A stretch of 64,000 nucleotides of DNA from NCBI GenBank assembly GCA_035222895.1, contig JAVYIG010006783.1:46001-110000 (forward strand), given 5' to 3'. The notes under the pieces are model-generated. The model saw nothing but the letters and a program-made list of their open reading frames with translations. It was not told the origin of the DNA and did not search any database. Below are positions 34,925-45,440 of the stretch, in pieces. The DNA is from Strongylocentrotus droebachiensis (Eukaryota > Echinodermata > Echinoidea > Camarodonta > Strongylocentrotidae). The first letter of the stretch is position 1. Every line of letters begins with the position of its first letter. A program made the position numbers and the translations under genes.

Positions 34925-35700
34925 TCATTGCAAAAATAATTGTATTACATATCTTTATTCGCGGGGAATTACCAAACAACCCTAAATGAATATCCACCAA
35001 ATCGACAGACCTTAATTCCCTTAGCTCAAACTTAGCTATTACGGTCTTGGATAACCTTTGAACATGTACACACTCCCAGAACATGTGTAAATATGTTTCA
35101 ATCTATTGCTTACAATATGAGCACAAGTTATCTTCAACAAATTCGAATCTCAAGAAGTGTTCTCTGGTATATAGTGCTCCATGAAGCAGTTTACATTGAA
35201 TTTCTCTTAGTCTGTGAACAGGAGTAACTTTCCCAGACCCACTAAATATCTCCCTATATAACTCATTTGTAAAATCTGAAAATCCCCGTCCATCGTGAGT
35301 CTTCAATACAAATAATTGTGTAACTTCTCTATAAAATATTCATCAACCTTCCTCGATAATAAATCTCTGTGGAGCTTCACAGTACCGTTAAGCTACATTA
35401 AGATATCATACTCTTTTACATCCACTAAACCCCAGTTATTCTTTTTTCCCGCTTCTCGGAATAACCTTGATACAATATTGATATCTTAATTCGATCTTTC
35501 CCATTCCAAATAAATTCAAAACATATTTTCTGTATATGAAATGACCCATTTTGGAACCACTAGTGAAGCAAAAACGTAATATAATTTACATAATGCATAT
35601 GTTTTTAATATTTTTTTCCAAAAACACCGTGAGGCCCCTCTGTTTCCACCATCCGAGAAGTCTTTTAATCTTGCTTAAAATCTCTTTATACGCCCTCTGA
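34925..35700 (-). pseudogene. LINE fragment, L1/Tx1-like C-terminus
   Basis: The minus strand encodes RLREIQCKLLHGALYTREHF, NLCSYCKQ and, in another frame, HMFWECVHVQRL. These match the 'Q.K.LHR..YT...L....CP.C...E...H.FW.C' C-terminal region of L1/Tx1-type LINEs. It is broken by stops and frameshifts and sits within an intron of the EGF/SRCR-like gene in the same orientation. Confidence 0.65.
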
Positions 35701-35720
35701 GACTTTCGTTATGAACTCAC

Positions 35721-35834
35721 CTGTTTCACAATGTGTACCAGTCCATCCATCCTCACATGCACACGTGTAACCGTTCTCCTCATCCTGGCAAATACCTTGA
35801 TTGCCACAAGGCTGGCTGCTACAATCGTCAATGT
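35721..35834 (-). CDS. EGF/SRCR-like protein, EGF exon (third of the 114-bp set)
   Basis: This 114-bp phase 1-1 exon has acceptor gtccgtcag and donor AACAG|GTGAGT. It encodes one EGF-like repeat: DIDDCSSQPCGNQGICQDEE, GYTCACEDGWTGTHC. All six Cys are in canonical spacing. The leading DIDD with the downstream G-Y-T pattern is like the calcium-binding type. Such repeats mediate extracellular protein contacts. Confidence 0.85.
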
Positions 35835-36559
35835 CTGACGGACAGAAAGACAGAAAAACAATGAAACATTTAACAGGAATTTCAGGGTGATATGTTGTTT
35901 TTCAGAAGGTTTGTAATTTTGCAGTTTCGTATAACTATAGAGGTCCGTTATTCCGAAGGTTAATTCCATGCAGTTCATGGTTCCGAAAGTGAAATGACCC
36001 GAAACCCTGACTCTACACCATCATACATTGGTGTAGTACTAATTGGATGCTACAAGTAGAGTGTGAGTCTCATTTGAATGTGTTACTAGGGTTTTTACAG
36101 ACATGTATCAATCTTATATGACTATTTACTTTAACGTCACCATCCGTTACAAAAAGAATGAGATACATACACTAAACAATAGTTGTAAGGTCCATGTATT
36201 ATCACGAACAGAGACATCTAATCAATGGCATTAATCAGGAATATACTCTAACGCCCTCTATTGAAAATTTCCTTGAATTTTGTTCTGTAAGGTTTAAACT
36301 TTAAAAGTGTTTTTCTAAAACTTTGGATTTTGTGAGGAAGCCCTATTTTCCTCTCATCTTCTGTTGCAATACACATGACAAGGTATTTGCCCTAAAGCAA
36401 GTTTCCTTACAGGAAATCCATCTTTTCTATAATGTTTACACTTTAAACATGTATTTCCCAAACTTTGGGTTTTGTGGGTTGGTCAGCTTTGCCTCGGTGA
36501 GGGGGATGGGGCTAATTTGCAATGTGAGGAGGCAGTAATACAAAATTAGGGGTGCTTAC

Positions 36560-36673
36560 CATTTTCACAGTTGGTTCCTTCCAATCCATCCCCACACTGG
36601 CATGTGTAACTGTTTATTTCGTCCAAGCAAATCCCATCGTTCAGACAAGGTTGGCTCAAGCATTCATTCAAGT
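36560..36673 (-). CDS. EGF/SRCR-like protein, EGF exon (second of the 114-bp set)
   Basis: The exon is 114 bp, phase 1-1. It encodes [20 protein letters not shown] and [15 protein letters not shown], a calcium-binding-type EGF repeat (D-L-N-E, S-Y) with six Cys. It is very similar in layout to the 35721 exon, suggesting tandem exon duplication. Confidence 0.88.
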
Positions 36674-36769
36674 CTGACGGAGAAAGATTAATTTAATTTA
36701 TTTAGGGATAGACAAATCTATTTTATTTACAAAGGCACAAATATACATCATTAAAACTCCAACCATGTG

Positions 36770-36850
36770 TAACTATTTATCCCTTCCAAGCAAATCCCAT
36801 GGTTTTGTCAAGGCTATATACGGCGCCAATTCATGTCTATAAAAGGAGAA
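36770..36850 (-). pseudogene. Faint EGF-exon-like remnant
   Basis: The plus-strand text catgtgtaactatttatccc and ccaagcaaatcccatggttt resembles the complement of the 36560 exon's middle (gtgtaactgtttatttcgtc and aagcaaatcccatcgttc). It looks like a decayed duplicate of that EGF exon, without Cys pattern or splice sites. Confidence 0.45.
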
Positions 36851-37188
36851 TTTCAAAAACATTTATATTTGCAGATAAATTCATTAAATTTAGATTTAAA
36901 AATACTGCATTACCTAGAATGGCTTCATTTACATTGTAATGTATAAGACAATATGATTTAGATTGGTACAATATCATTATCCAAATATCTGTAAATCATG
37001 CATGCAATTCAGCCATTGGCTGCGATATGTTGATGAATAAATACCTTACCTTACCTAGTTGAGAACAATCCAAGGACGTTTTTGTTGTTTCTGAGAGGAA
37101 TTTTCGAAATATGCCCTCTCTTTTCACAAAATAATGGATTCCCTTGCTATTGCTAAAGACAAAGAACAAAATTCAGCATTTTACTCAC

Positions 37189-37302
37189 TTATTTGACAGT
37201 TAACCCCTACCCATCCGGCCACGCAATGGCACAGTACATGTACATGTTCATCAGTACATGTTCCTCCATTACGACAAGGGTTGCTGGTGCACTTGTTGAA
37301 GT
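37189..37302 (-). CDS. EGF/SRCR-like protein, EGF exon (first of the 114-bp set)
   Basis: The exon is 114 bp, phase 1-1, between acceptor tttttcag and donor AATAA|GTGAGT. It encodes DFNKCTSNPCRNGGTCTDEH then LCHCVAGWVGVNC, an EGF repeat with six Cys. NGGTC is the most typical EGF signature in the gene. Confidence 0.88.
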
Positions 37303-37533
37303 CTGAAAAACAAAAGATCTTAAAATAATTGAAATATTATAGCAATGTCACACAGGCGCGGAACTACGAGGGGCGAAGACCCCTGGCAAATAACTAAAAT
37401 TCTCATGAATTGGGCCCCCCCCCCCCAAAAAAAAAAAAAGTGCTCTTACCCTTCCAAAGAATGGGAGATTTATTGGTAATACGAATTTGTTATGAGTCTG
37501 TGAACAAATTAAAAACATTATACCATAAAGTAC

Positions 37534-37626
37534 CTGGTGTAGTAGCGGATTGCTGCGTTGTCGTTACGGTTGAAGTAGTACGCTGTGTTTCGTTCCGAGA
37601 AATTCTAGCCACTTTGTCGAGCTTTT
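37534..37626 (-). CDS. EGF/SRCR-like protein, Thr/Ser/Gln-rich linker exon
   Basis: This 93-bp phase 1-1 exon encodes KLDKVARISRNETQ then RTTSTVTTTQQSATTP, a mucin-like linker with many O-glycosylation candidates and one N-E-T site. It separates the first EGF repeat from the next three. Acceptor cttttcag and donor CACCAG|GTACTT are good. Confidence 0.6.
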
Positions 37627-37734
37627 CTGAAAAGAAGGAAAATTCATGCAGTTATTATCATAATCAATGATCTTGACAAAGACAGGACTTTAAGACAGCA
37701 GCTGTTTTAAACAAAAAGGAAAATACATGTATAG

Positions 37735-38285
37735 TACCAAATAACTACCGTTGGTGAAGGTGATGGGACAAACTATCACTTCCGAGGCGATCTGGATGTA
37801 GCTATCTTTTCCGAAGCGAAGCTGAGGAAAGATAGCGTATACATTCAGTTCTGATCGATGAGGAAGTGATAGTTTGCCATCGCCTGAAACCAAAAGGTGA
37901 TTATTTGCTTTATATTCCACATCTAAAACAATTAAACTACAAAAAGGAAAGGACGTGTATGCATCTACATAAAAGACACCATGCCCAAATTCACACCAAA
38001 AAAGTTAAACAGTTTAACCCAACCCCTTGAGGGTACGGTGCGCGCATGTGTTTGTTTTAATTGCGCTCATTGGTAATGCGCGCTTAATTACACCTGTTTT
38101 AGTGCACTTTTTGGATAACCTTGAGTGAAAGTGCGTTGCACTGTGTGGATAGTAGTACTATCTACACAGTGTAACGAAATTTTTGCTTCTCCCATCAATA
38201 ATGGGCGAACTATCTTTCATCACGTGATTTACTTTTGACTACTCGTAGAGCAAGATTCTTAGTATGTGGAATGTAACAATAAATA
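37735..38285. repeat. ~540-bp dispersed repeat with a hairpin head, copy 1
   Basis: It is highly similar to 56426-57000. Shared text includes gaggcgatctggatgtagct, a hairpin around gaagcgaagctgagga, gcgctcattggtaatgcgcg and cttctcccatcaataatggg. An inverted pair agtactatctac lies in the middle. A 76-codon minus-strand ORF over the head is also present in the other copy and is not a host exon. Confidence 0.8.
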
Positions 38286-38607
38286 GCCAATAATAAAGCA
38301 ATTATCGTTGTTCTTGACGTTTATACATGGCCTCATGATAGGAGATATTTTTGGAGTACAGTGGCGCTCTCTGCTGAATGACAGACTGGTAAGAACATGA
38401 TTAACTTTCAGATAACATATACATATATGAACTTTTTCACCAGGGATCTTTATAATGAGTTGTCCTTTCTAATGGGAGAGCAGCAGTACAGATTGAAGAG
38501 TACCAAAGCAGTGATGTTGTTTCGAATCCGGGACACGATTACCTTTAGTCATTGGATGAACAATAACCAACCCAAAATTTAGAAATCCTGAGAATAGATG
38601 AAGGCAA

Positions 38608-38991
38608 TTAAAGGGATCCGGTAACTTTGTCTCAGATTCTGAAACAAAATTCTGGATTTAGCTCATGCTAAAATGATAATTATAAACCTTTAGGTCAGTC
38701 AGGAACCCCATGACTTTTACAAGCCGATCGCCTGTCTGATTATAAAGATATATGTGATTGGAATTACAAATTTTGAAAACCCTTTGCCAAACGGTTTTCA
38801 TAAAACTACCGTCTATTGGGGAAAACGAGTATGGTCAAACCGGTCACTCAAAGATTTTTACTTTTTTGAGGCACTTCTTGATCATTTTGGAGCGCGATTT
38901 TTTTAGGGCTTCAATATTACACCATATCACAGATACTGATAACACATAGGGCCGTGTATCTCAGATTTAACATTGTTAAACGATCCCTTAA
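38608..38991. mobile_element. TTAA-flanked MITE, family A copy 3
   Basis: It begins TTAAAGGGATCCGGTAAC and ends AACGATCCCTTAA. This is the copy with the best-preserved inverted ends of the family. Confidence 0.85.
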
Positions 38992-39054
38992 AATAGAAAT
39001 GATATGTTGCTTGTCCATAAACGAAAGTAGGCCCACAAAAAGACATGGGCAGCG

Positions 39055-39180
39055 GAAGAGGAGAGGAAAGAGAGAAATGAATAAATAAAGAAAGAAAGCG
39101 GGACAGACGGGAGGAGAGAACTAAGAAGACAATGACAGGGAGAGAGAGAGAGAGAGAGATTGGAGAGGAGAGGAGGAATG
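39055..39180 (+). repeat. GA-rich simple repeat
   Basis: Imperfect gaaagagag and ggagagag units. Confidence 0.8.
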
Positions 39181-39292
39181 AGAGACGAAAAAGCGGTCAA
39201 ATATTTTTTGAAGAAAAATAAGAATAAATTGTGTCATGTTATGTAGAAGCTATGGCCTATGTGTATTATTTCAATGTTGCAAAGTTACCTAC

Positions 39293-39307
39293 CACAACTA
39301 CTCCCTA
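39293..39307 (-). pseudogene. 3' piece of EGF exon 1, cut off by a transposon
   Basis: Minus strand: 15 bp encoding the end of the first EGF repeat (G-S-S-C) and then the donor TGTG|GTAGGT. It is separated from the rest of its exon (40156-40234) by the 39310-40153 element. Joining the two pieces through a single TA keeps the frame and gives a 96-bp phase 1-1 exon with six correctly spaced Cys. Confidence 0.7.
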
Positions 39308-39309
39308 TA

Positions 39310-40153
39310 CACTCTAAGAAAAAAGGGTGCAAAAAAGGGAGCAAAATAAGAGTTTGCACCCTTTTCATAAAAATGAACCCTATTGAAGGAAAAGGGGTTC
39401 AAAATAGGGTGCAATATAAGATTTTGCACCCTTCGCACAAAAATAAACCCTAACGACCCAAAAAGGTGCAAAATAAAAGTTTGCATATTGCATGCATATT
39501 CATGATTACTTTCCACGTGTTCACATAACAATACATTTATCATATTATTTGTTAATCAAATTATGACAATGCACATCAATTTTGTGATTTGTATTTTCCT
39601 TCGGCAATCATCAACCAATAGATTATTTTGTCTGATCATGTTACAATTACATTCACGTTTTAGCAATATATATATTGATTATATGATTACTAACCAAGAA
39701 ACATCATACATGTTTAATACGTATTTGTGTACGAGCAAATGTCACGAGTATTCCTCAATGATGGGTGCAGGATTGCACTTTTTAAAGGGTGCAGGATTGA
39801 ACCTCTTAAGGTGCTGCTATTGCATCGGTTTGCACCCCTAAAGGAGCAGGATTGAACCATTAAGGGTACTAACATGTCTCCTAAAAGGTGCATTCTGGCA
39901 CCCTCCTAAAGGGTGCAGGATTTAACCCCTAAAGGTGCTGCTATTGTTGCATCGGTTTGCACCCCTAAAGGTGCAGGATTGAACCATAAAGGGCACTAAC
40001 ATTTCCCCAAAAAGGTTCAATCTGGCACCCTTTTGAAGGGTGCAGGATCGCACCTTTAAAAAGGGTGCAGGATTTAACCCCTAAAGGTGCTGCTATTGTT
40101 GCATCGGTTTGAACCCCTAAAGGTGCATAGTTGCACCATTTTTTCTTAGTGTG
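39310..40153. mobile_element. TA-flanked DNA element inserted in an EGF coding exon
   Basis: It has terminal inverted repeats CACTCTAAGAAAAAAGGGTG on the left and CACACTAAGAAAAAATGGTG on the right (reverse strand), flanked by TA on both sides (39308-39309 and 40154-40155), as for Tc1/mariner-type insertion. The 844-bp interior has no transposase. It holds repeated blocks on the theme gggtgcaggattgaaccсс-like / ggtgctgctattgttgcatc / cggtttgcacccc, which are themselves built from the TIR's GGTGCA motif. Confidence 0.88.
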
Positions 40154-40155
40154 TA

Positions 40156-40234
40156 TAGCCTTCGGAGCAGTGGCATTCGAATCCGACCATAGTCTCCTCA
40201 CACCAGCCGTTTTTGCATGGATTACTGAGACAAT
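40156..40234 (-). pseudogene. EGF/SRCR-like protein, first EGF exon, 5' part (interrupted)
   Basis: Acceptor ttgatgaacag, phase 1. It encodes [20 protein letters not shown] then CHCSEGY, with five of six EGF Cys, and then runs into the transposon, where a stop follows at once (Y-T-H-stop). The last Cys and the donor are on the far side at 39293-39307. If the assembly is right, this allele cannot make the full protein without splicing around the insertion. Confidence 0.75.
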
Positions 40235-40284
40235 CTGTTCATCAAAATTGCAATAAAAAGATGTATGAATTGAACCAGAGCAAG

Positions 40285-40380
40285 TCGAAGATCATTGATA
40301 ATAATAATGATTATAATTATAATGACAATAATAACAATAATAATAATAACAATAATAATAATAATAACTAGAAATTTAAT
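40285..40380 (+). repeat. (AAT)n-like microsatellite
   Basis: Runs of taataataa, possibly the edge of the next element. Confidence 0.85.
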
Positions 40381-41880
40381 TCGTCACGAAGACGAATAAG
40401 GTGGTCTGTCTAAGTCTTATGATAGATTTGAGAATGGGAGAAGTTATATAGACATGTAAACAATGATGATCATGATGAACATGGTGATGATCATGATAGT
40501 AAAGGTGATGATGATGATAATGATAATGTTATATGATGATAAAAACGATAATGTTAATGATGATGATGATGGTGACATTGATGATGATGATGATGATGAT
40601 ATTGATGATGATGATGACGATGATGAGTATGAGCATGATCCTGACATCTGATTGAAAAAATGAGGAAATATTTAGATAGCATATAGTCTCAGCTACAACA
40701 TATTAAGATTTGGTTGAAAACTGTTTTGAATAACAACCGAGACACTGGTCAAAACACATTGTCATGCATCTTCATGTTTTGAAAAAAGTGACCTCCCATA
40801 GACATAACACGCAAATATGACAAATTATGCATTGCCGCCTTTAATCGAATATTATACTATGATGACGTCATTTAAATGATAATATATGACAAATTTCTGA
40901 TAGAAAATTATCTCAGCTACAACATATTAAAATCTGGGTGAAAATCGATCACCGATACGTGAGATAATCTCAATTAAACAAAGACAAAAATGACGTCATC
41001 AACAAAATACATTTTTTGGAGTTTAGATGCCAATATTAAGACTTTGTTTCACTTTGTACGAGTCAGGGTGGTATGAAATCATATGTCCAACTCATGCTTT
41101 ATCCAACAATGATATAAAAATTAGGGGTCAATGGACTATCTGAAGAGCTATTTCGATTTTTAAAATGGGATGTTTTATGCCATATATGCTATGTATTACA
41201 AGAGCTCGCACGCACGGACATTATCTTAAACGGACGCTCATTCCGTTATTAATGGGCAGAAAAAGGTGAACAATGTATCAAAATGCTTGAAAGAATGTGT
41301 CAGATATGATGACGGAAAAAAATTGGCGATTTCATGTTGCCAAATGCCAGGACACGCGAAAACGCGCGCCCATGGGCGTGTGCGCGTTTTTTTTGCAAAA
41401 TGCTTAAAATGTCCTAAAACGTATGCAAAATTAATTTGAGACGATTTGAAGCATTTTTATTTTTTGCGTGCGCGCTAACGCGCGGACGTACGCATGCGCG
41501 CGCGTTTTCTGACCTGAAACTGACCGGACGGATATTGACCCTAATCATGATAAATATAAATGAGAAATGCCTTTCCGTTATGAAGATATGATAATGAGTA
41601 AAAAGTACCAAAAAAAACACAAAATGGCGCCTGGATGACGTCATGAAGACTTGATGACCTTGAAAATGTTCCTGTCACGTCTTATGACAATGACCTATGA
41701 CTGTACCAAAATTGAACGAAATTGACATAACTGATCTTGAGTTATCGTCGGAACAAAAAAGTGGTAACAATAAATAAAAATAAAGAATAATAAATAAATA
41801 AATAATAAAGAAGAAAGAAAATTCTGACGAAAACAATAGGTGATCTGTCGTTGACAGACCACCTAATAATACAAATAATA
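40381..41880. mobile_element. ~1.5-kb element with GGTGGTCTGTC ends
   Basis: The left side reads aataaggtggtctgtctaag and the right side gttgacagaccacctaataa, an inverted pair. The interior has repeated blocks with ctcagctacaacatattaag, aatgacgtcat and a CpG-rich patch (gcgcgcgctaacgcgc type). A (GAT)n array sits at its left. No transposase. Confidence 0.5.
40448..40648 (+). repeat. (GAT)n microsatellite
   Basis: Mostly gatgatgat with atgataatgat interruptions. ORFs across it (poly-Asp or poly-Ser) are artefacts. Confidence 0.95.
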
Positions 41881-41959
41881 GTAACTCTTCTTTAGCCAGG
41901 GAAGCCTTATCACTAGTTCTGTCTGAGAGCCCTACAATCATATTATTACCCCAGCTTTA

Positions 41960-42150
41960 GCAGAGCTACCATGAGAATGCACTCTAGCATTCAAAGAAAT
42001 TCTTCTTACCGTGCACCCATTTACTACACCTGGGTGGAGGAGGACTAATATAGATTAATATTTTGCCAATGGACGTTAAGTGCAGCAGCAGGACTCGACC
42101 CGCGAACCATATGATTCCAGCCACGAATCCACGACACCATCATTACGTCA
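41960..42150 (-). mobile_element. tRNA-derived SINE, minus strand
   Basis: Reverse-complement reading shows tggtgtcgtggattcgtggc as an A-box region and gcgggtcgagtcctgctg as a B box (GGTCGAGTCC). A body follows with gcacttaacgtccattggca. It is a different family from the 59275 SINE. Confidence 0.55.
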
Positions 42151-42674
42151 GAAGTAGGCCCACATTTGTATCGGTTTGTGGATACTTCACGTACCGACCA
42201 CCACTATGCACAATATAATACCAATCCGATCTGCAGTGTACAGGCCGCTCGAACCGCCTAATCCATGACAGTGTTTTTGTCTTTTGAAAAGCAATAAAGA
42301 CGGCCTTAAAGTTGGATGTCATGGAACAATATCATGACAGAACTAGATAATTTAAAATGTTCGCACTAAGTTTAAGAAACATCTTCGTATATTTCTGTTG
42401 TTAATTTTGATAATTTTCCGAATTATTTTTTGATATTCTATAACGCAATGATTTTTAGATATAATTGATTTTTCTTTCATTCAAGTAAATATCATAATCC
42501 TGTATAGTTTTGTTTTCATTTGCTATAAAAATTGTAAATATGCATGTCTGAATTTTTATTTGGGTCTATTTAACTGGTACAAAAGTTCACATCAATAATC
42601 TTTAAAAATCTCTTTAGTATTCTTGACAATTAGATCTGTAATTATTGTGATACATGCATGTAAAGATATCTTAC

Positions 42675-42875
42675 CTGGGAATCTACACAGGCGATGCCCA
42701 GATAATCTTGTCCTCCCAGAGTTGGGGCATGATCCGTACCCGCGGCGTGGAATTATCTTGGGGATTGTAGCTACCATCTTCCCATTCTCATCGGGGCGTT
42801 CCCGGCAGACCTCGAACATAGGTATGGTGTAGTTGAGCCCAAGACCATCGCTGCATGTTGAATTATTGCCCAAGG
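42675..42875 (-). CDS. EGF/SRCR-like protein, second exon (Cys-containing N-terminal region)
   Basis: This 201-bp phase 1-1 exon has acceptor tgtattag and donor CCCAG|GTAAGA. It follows the signal-peptide exon in frame. It encodes NNSTCSDGLGLNYTIPMFEV, then CRERPDENGKMVATIPKIIP and GYGSCPNSGR…RLCRFPG. There are four Cys and N-glycosylation sites at N-S-T and N-Y-T. I do not recognise the fold. The position right after the signal peptide makes it the mature N-terminus. Confidence 0.65.
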
Positions 42876-42997
42876 CTAATACAGAGGGGCGTAATGCAAC
42901 ATGAGATACTAATAATTGTTAACAATAATCAGTTGTTTACTTTTTTCGCTTCAAAAACTTCATGACGAACATTCGTCTGATATAAAAGCACATTGAT

Positions 42998-44445
42998 TGA
43001 TTTTTTTTTTGATTGATTTTTATTCGACAAGCTTCCAACATACAACAATAAACAATAATAACAGATCAAAAATAAGTCAGCTTGAACAGGATAACCCACG
43101 AAAGCTCGAGAGCTTATTTCCAGTGGGGTCCCTTACAGACATGTATAAAATTAATAAGTTAAAATAGTAATATTTACAGACAGATAAGAAAATTAAAAGA
43201 ATTACTTATTAAAGATAATAATAATACTAACAACATTAAACTGATGATATAAATGATAATGAGTACAAGTAGAAGAAGAAGAAGAAGAAGAAGACGAAGG
43301 AGAAGAAGAAAAAGAGGAGGAGGAATAAGAGGAAAATAATGATGAATTTTGTAAAATTTCTATAACGTACGAAAACATAAGTATATTCAAAATGAAAAAG
43401 TATGAACCGGCAGAAGAATACGTATTTCAATCATATAACATGTCATTCACTTCTCTTCTCTGACTGTCAAGTATTAGGTATTCCTTTGATTTCCTCTTAA
43501 AATGAGCATAGTTTCCTATTTTTTTTTTTACACCATTGGGAAGGGAATTCCAATGTTTTATGGCATTGTAATAAAACGAATTTCCAATACTACCTACTCT
43601 TTCTGGTAAGTTAAAGTTGAATCAGTTATTCCTTGTATTATAATCATGTACGTCAGTAACAAGATCGAAGTTGGATCAAATATAATGATTCGACCTAGTA
43701 TGATATATTTTATGCACGTGATGCAATACGAGTTGTTTTGATCTTTGGTCGACTTCAAGAAAACCAGCTTTAGAAAGTTCGCTGTAGCCAACATGAGTTC
43801 TTGGACCAGAACAATTGATAAATCTCACCATTTTGTTTTGTATAATCTTCAACTTCTTTTGATCTGACTTGTTTATGTTACTATACCATGCAGGGTTAGC
43901 ATAGTCAAATAAACATTGAATAAGAGCAAAACAGAGTGTACGGTTGCTTTTAAATCCATACAACTTTGATATCTGTACACAAATTTCAGACGAGAATTTG
44001 CTTTTTTTACAACTGATTCTACTACAGATGAAAATGAAATTGCGCTAGCCAACTCAATGCCTAAATACTTTACAGAATCTTTTCTCTTGATTACTTGATT
44101 ATTGTGTGTCACTTTGAATTAAAATGACTTTTTAGAACTAGTTTTAGAACAAAACAAAATGCTTTCTGTTTTTCCCAAGTGTAAAGAAAGCTTATTATCA
44201 GTCATCCAATCGACACACGTAGACAGCTGTTCACTGAGCTTTTCCTCAATATATTTAGGATCAGGATTTGAATAGAGTGGCACGCTGTCATCTGCGTACA
44301 ATAATAGTTTTAAGTCTTTTATACAAATATACATATCATTTATATAACTTGAAAACAGAATTGGGCCTAAAATGCTTCCCTGAGGTACACCGCATGTTAT
44401 AGGCATTAGTTTGGAACGAATATCAATAATAATCATGGATATCAA
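42998..44445 (-). mobile_element. 5'-truncated LINE in intron 1 of the EGF/SRCR-like gene
   Basis: The minus strand encodes ITCGVPQGSILGPILFSSYI, LLLYADDSVPLYS (catalytic YADD) and, after a frameshift, KYLGIELASAISFSSV (in the thumb 'FLG' position), FDYANPAWYSN and NKMVRFINCSG. The 3' end is an AATC/poly-A tail near 43000. The RT fingers and endonuclease are missing. At least two frameshifts. CR1/Jockey-like by motif style. Confidence 0.85.
43264..43325 (+). repeat. (GAA)n microsatellite
   Basis: Tandem agaagaagaag in the LINE 3' region. Confidence 0.95.
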
Positions 44446-44621
44446 TGCAGCCCCTAGATCCTACCCTTCTTCACGTTGTGTGCTTCAACACATCGCCCTC
44501 CCCCTCTAAGTTTAAAAGTTCTATTGCCGCTTCTGATTTGAATGAAACGCCAAATAAAATATATAAATACGAGAGAAAAAAGATGTTTTGGAGGCACCTT
44601 CGTAAATTCAAAGTTACTTAC

Positions 44622-44682
44622 CTCCAATAAAAAATTGTATGAAGATGTAAATTAAACTAGCAAGAGGAATATAACCTTCCAT
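44622..44682 (-). CDS. EGF/SRCR-like protein, first coding exon (signal peptide)
   Basis: ATG at 44682 (complement). 20 codons (MEGYIPLASLIYIFIQFFIG) form a classic hydrophobic secretion signal, ending at GGAG|GTAAGT in phase 1, the phase needed by the 42675 exon. The short exon coding only a signal peptide and the phase-1 intron are the usual design of modular secreted proteins. A promoter was not identified. Short length leaves some doubt. Confidence 0.6.
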
Positions 44683-45029
44683 GTTAACAAAAAAAAAAAC
44701 TGCATCTATTTCATCTCGAACCAATGTTGAATACTTTTCAAACGAAACGCTGAAATATATAAAAAAATAAAATCTCAATCTTGAATAAAGTCCTGCGTTA
44801 GTATTCTCAAAGCTTTAGATAAAGTAACGTTCCTCGATACATGCTCTGGCGTTAATTGCTTCACTTCCAATTGTTCTCCAGTAACTGAGAGATGCTGATG
44901 AATATGAGCGCTCCGCTAAAGTTCGAAAGCAAATCGTAATATTTATGCATTAGTAATACCTCAGTCACACCGCCAAGCAAACAACGCGCCGACTCATGCA
45001 CAGTGACCGATATTTGGCTCTTCGGGGGC

Positions 45030-45075
45030 AAGTTATCGTTCATCCTGGGGGGGGGGGGGGGGGGGGGAGGGATGG
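45030..45075. repeat. Poly-G tract
   Basis: A run of over 25 G that could be mis-sized in assembly. Confidence 0.9.
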
Positions 45076-45198
45076 GAGAATAGACACGAATAATATAAAA
45101 TCTCTCACGTATACTGTTCTTTGATAATATGATATATGTTCTAAACAGGTTATGAAAATGTTCTCTTTTGTTTTCCTTTTTATTATTGCAATTTATGT

Positions 45199-45440
45199 TT
45201 AAAGGTATAGACCAGTTCTTGTTATGCGATTGCATTGTGAAAGAAACGTTGTTGAATCGATCAGAAAAGGTTGATCATCTAGCAGTATTGGTGTATACTG
45301 CAAGGTTCTGGAATCATCAAAATGATAAGAAATTTGGCCCAGTCTTGGTAAAGTAGCAAGCACTGTACACAGAAAGATGTATATGGGACGACGGGATATC
45401 TATCCAGTCCGGGTAGATATAGTAATTTACCAATATATAA
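45199..45440. mobile_element. MITE family E, truncated copy
   Basis: It starts TTTAAAGGTATAGACCAGTT and shares tgcgattgcattgtgaaaga through cacagaaagatgtatatggg with 13491-13877. The right end is missing. Confidence 0.65.

Noticed and set aside
37690-37920. 76-codon minus-strand ORF next to the EGF exons
   Set aside because: Nearly the same ORF occurs in the repeat copy at 56339-56605, so it is part of a dispersed repeat.
39298-40150. CRISPR-like repeated blocks
   Set aside because: The repeats are variable, contain the element's TIR motif and sit inside a eukaryotic transposon.
39310-40153. Introner-type element (a transposon acting as a new intron)
   Set aside because: The acceptor side is attractive, but no in-frame donor exists at the other end; the frame meets a stop two codons into the element.
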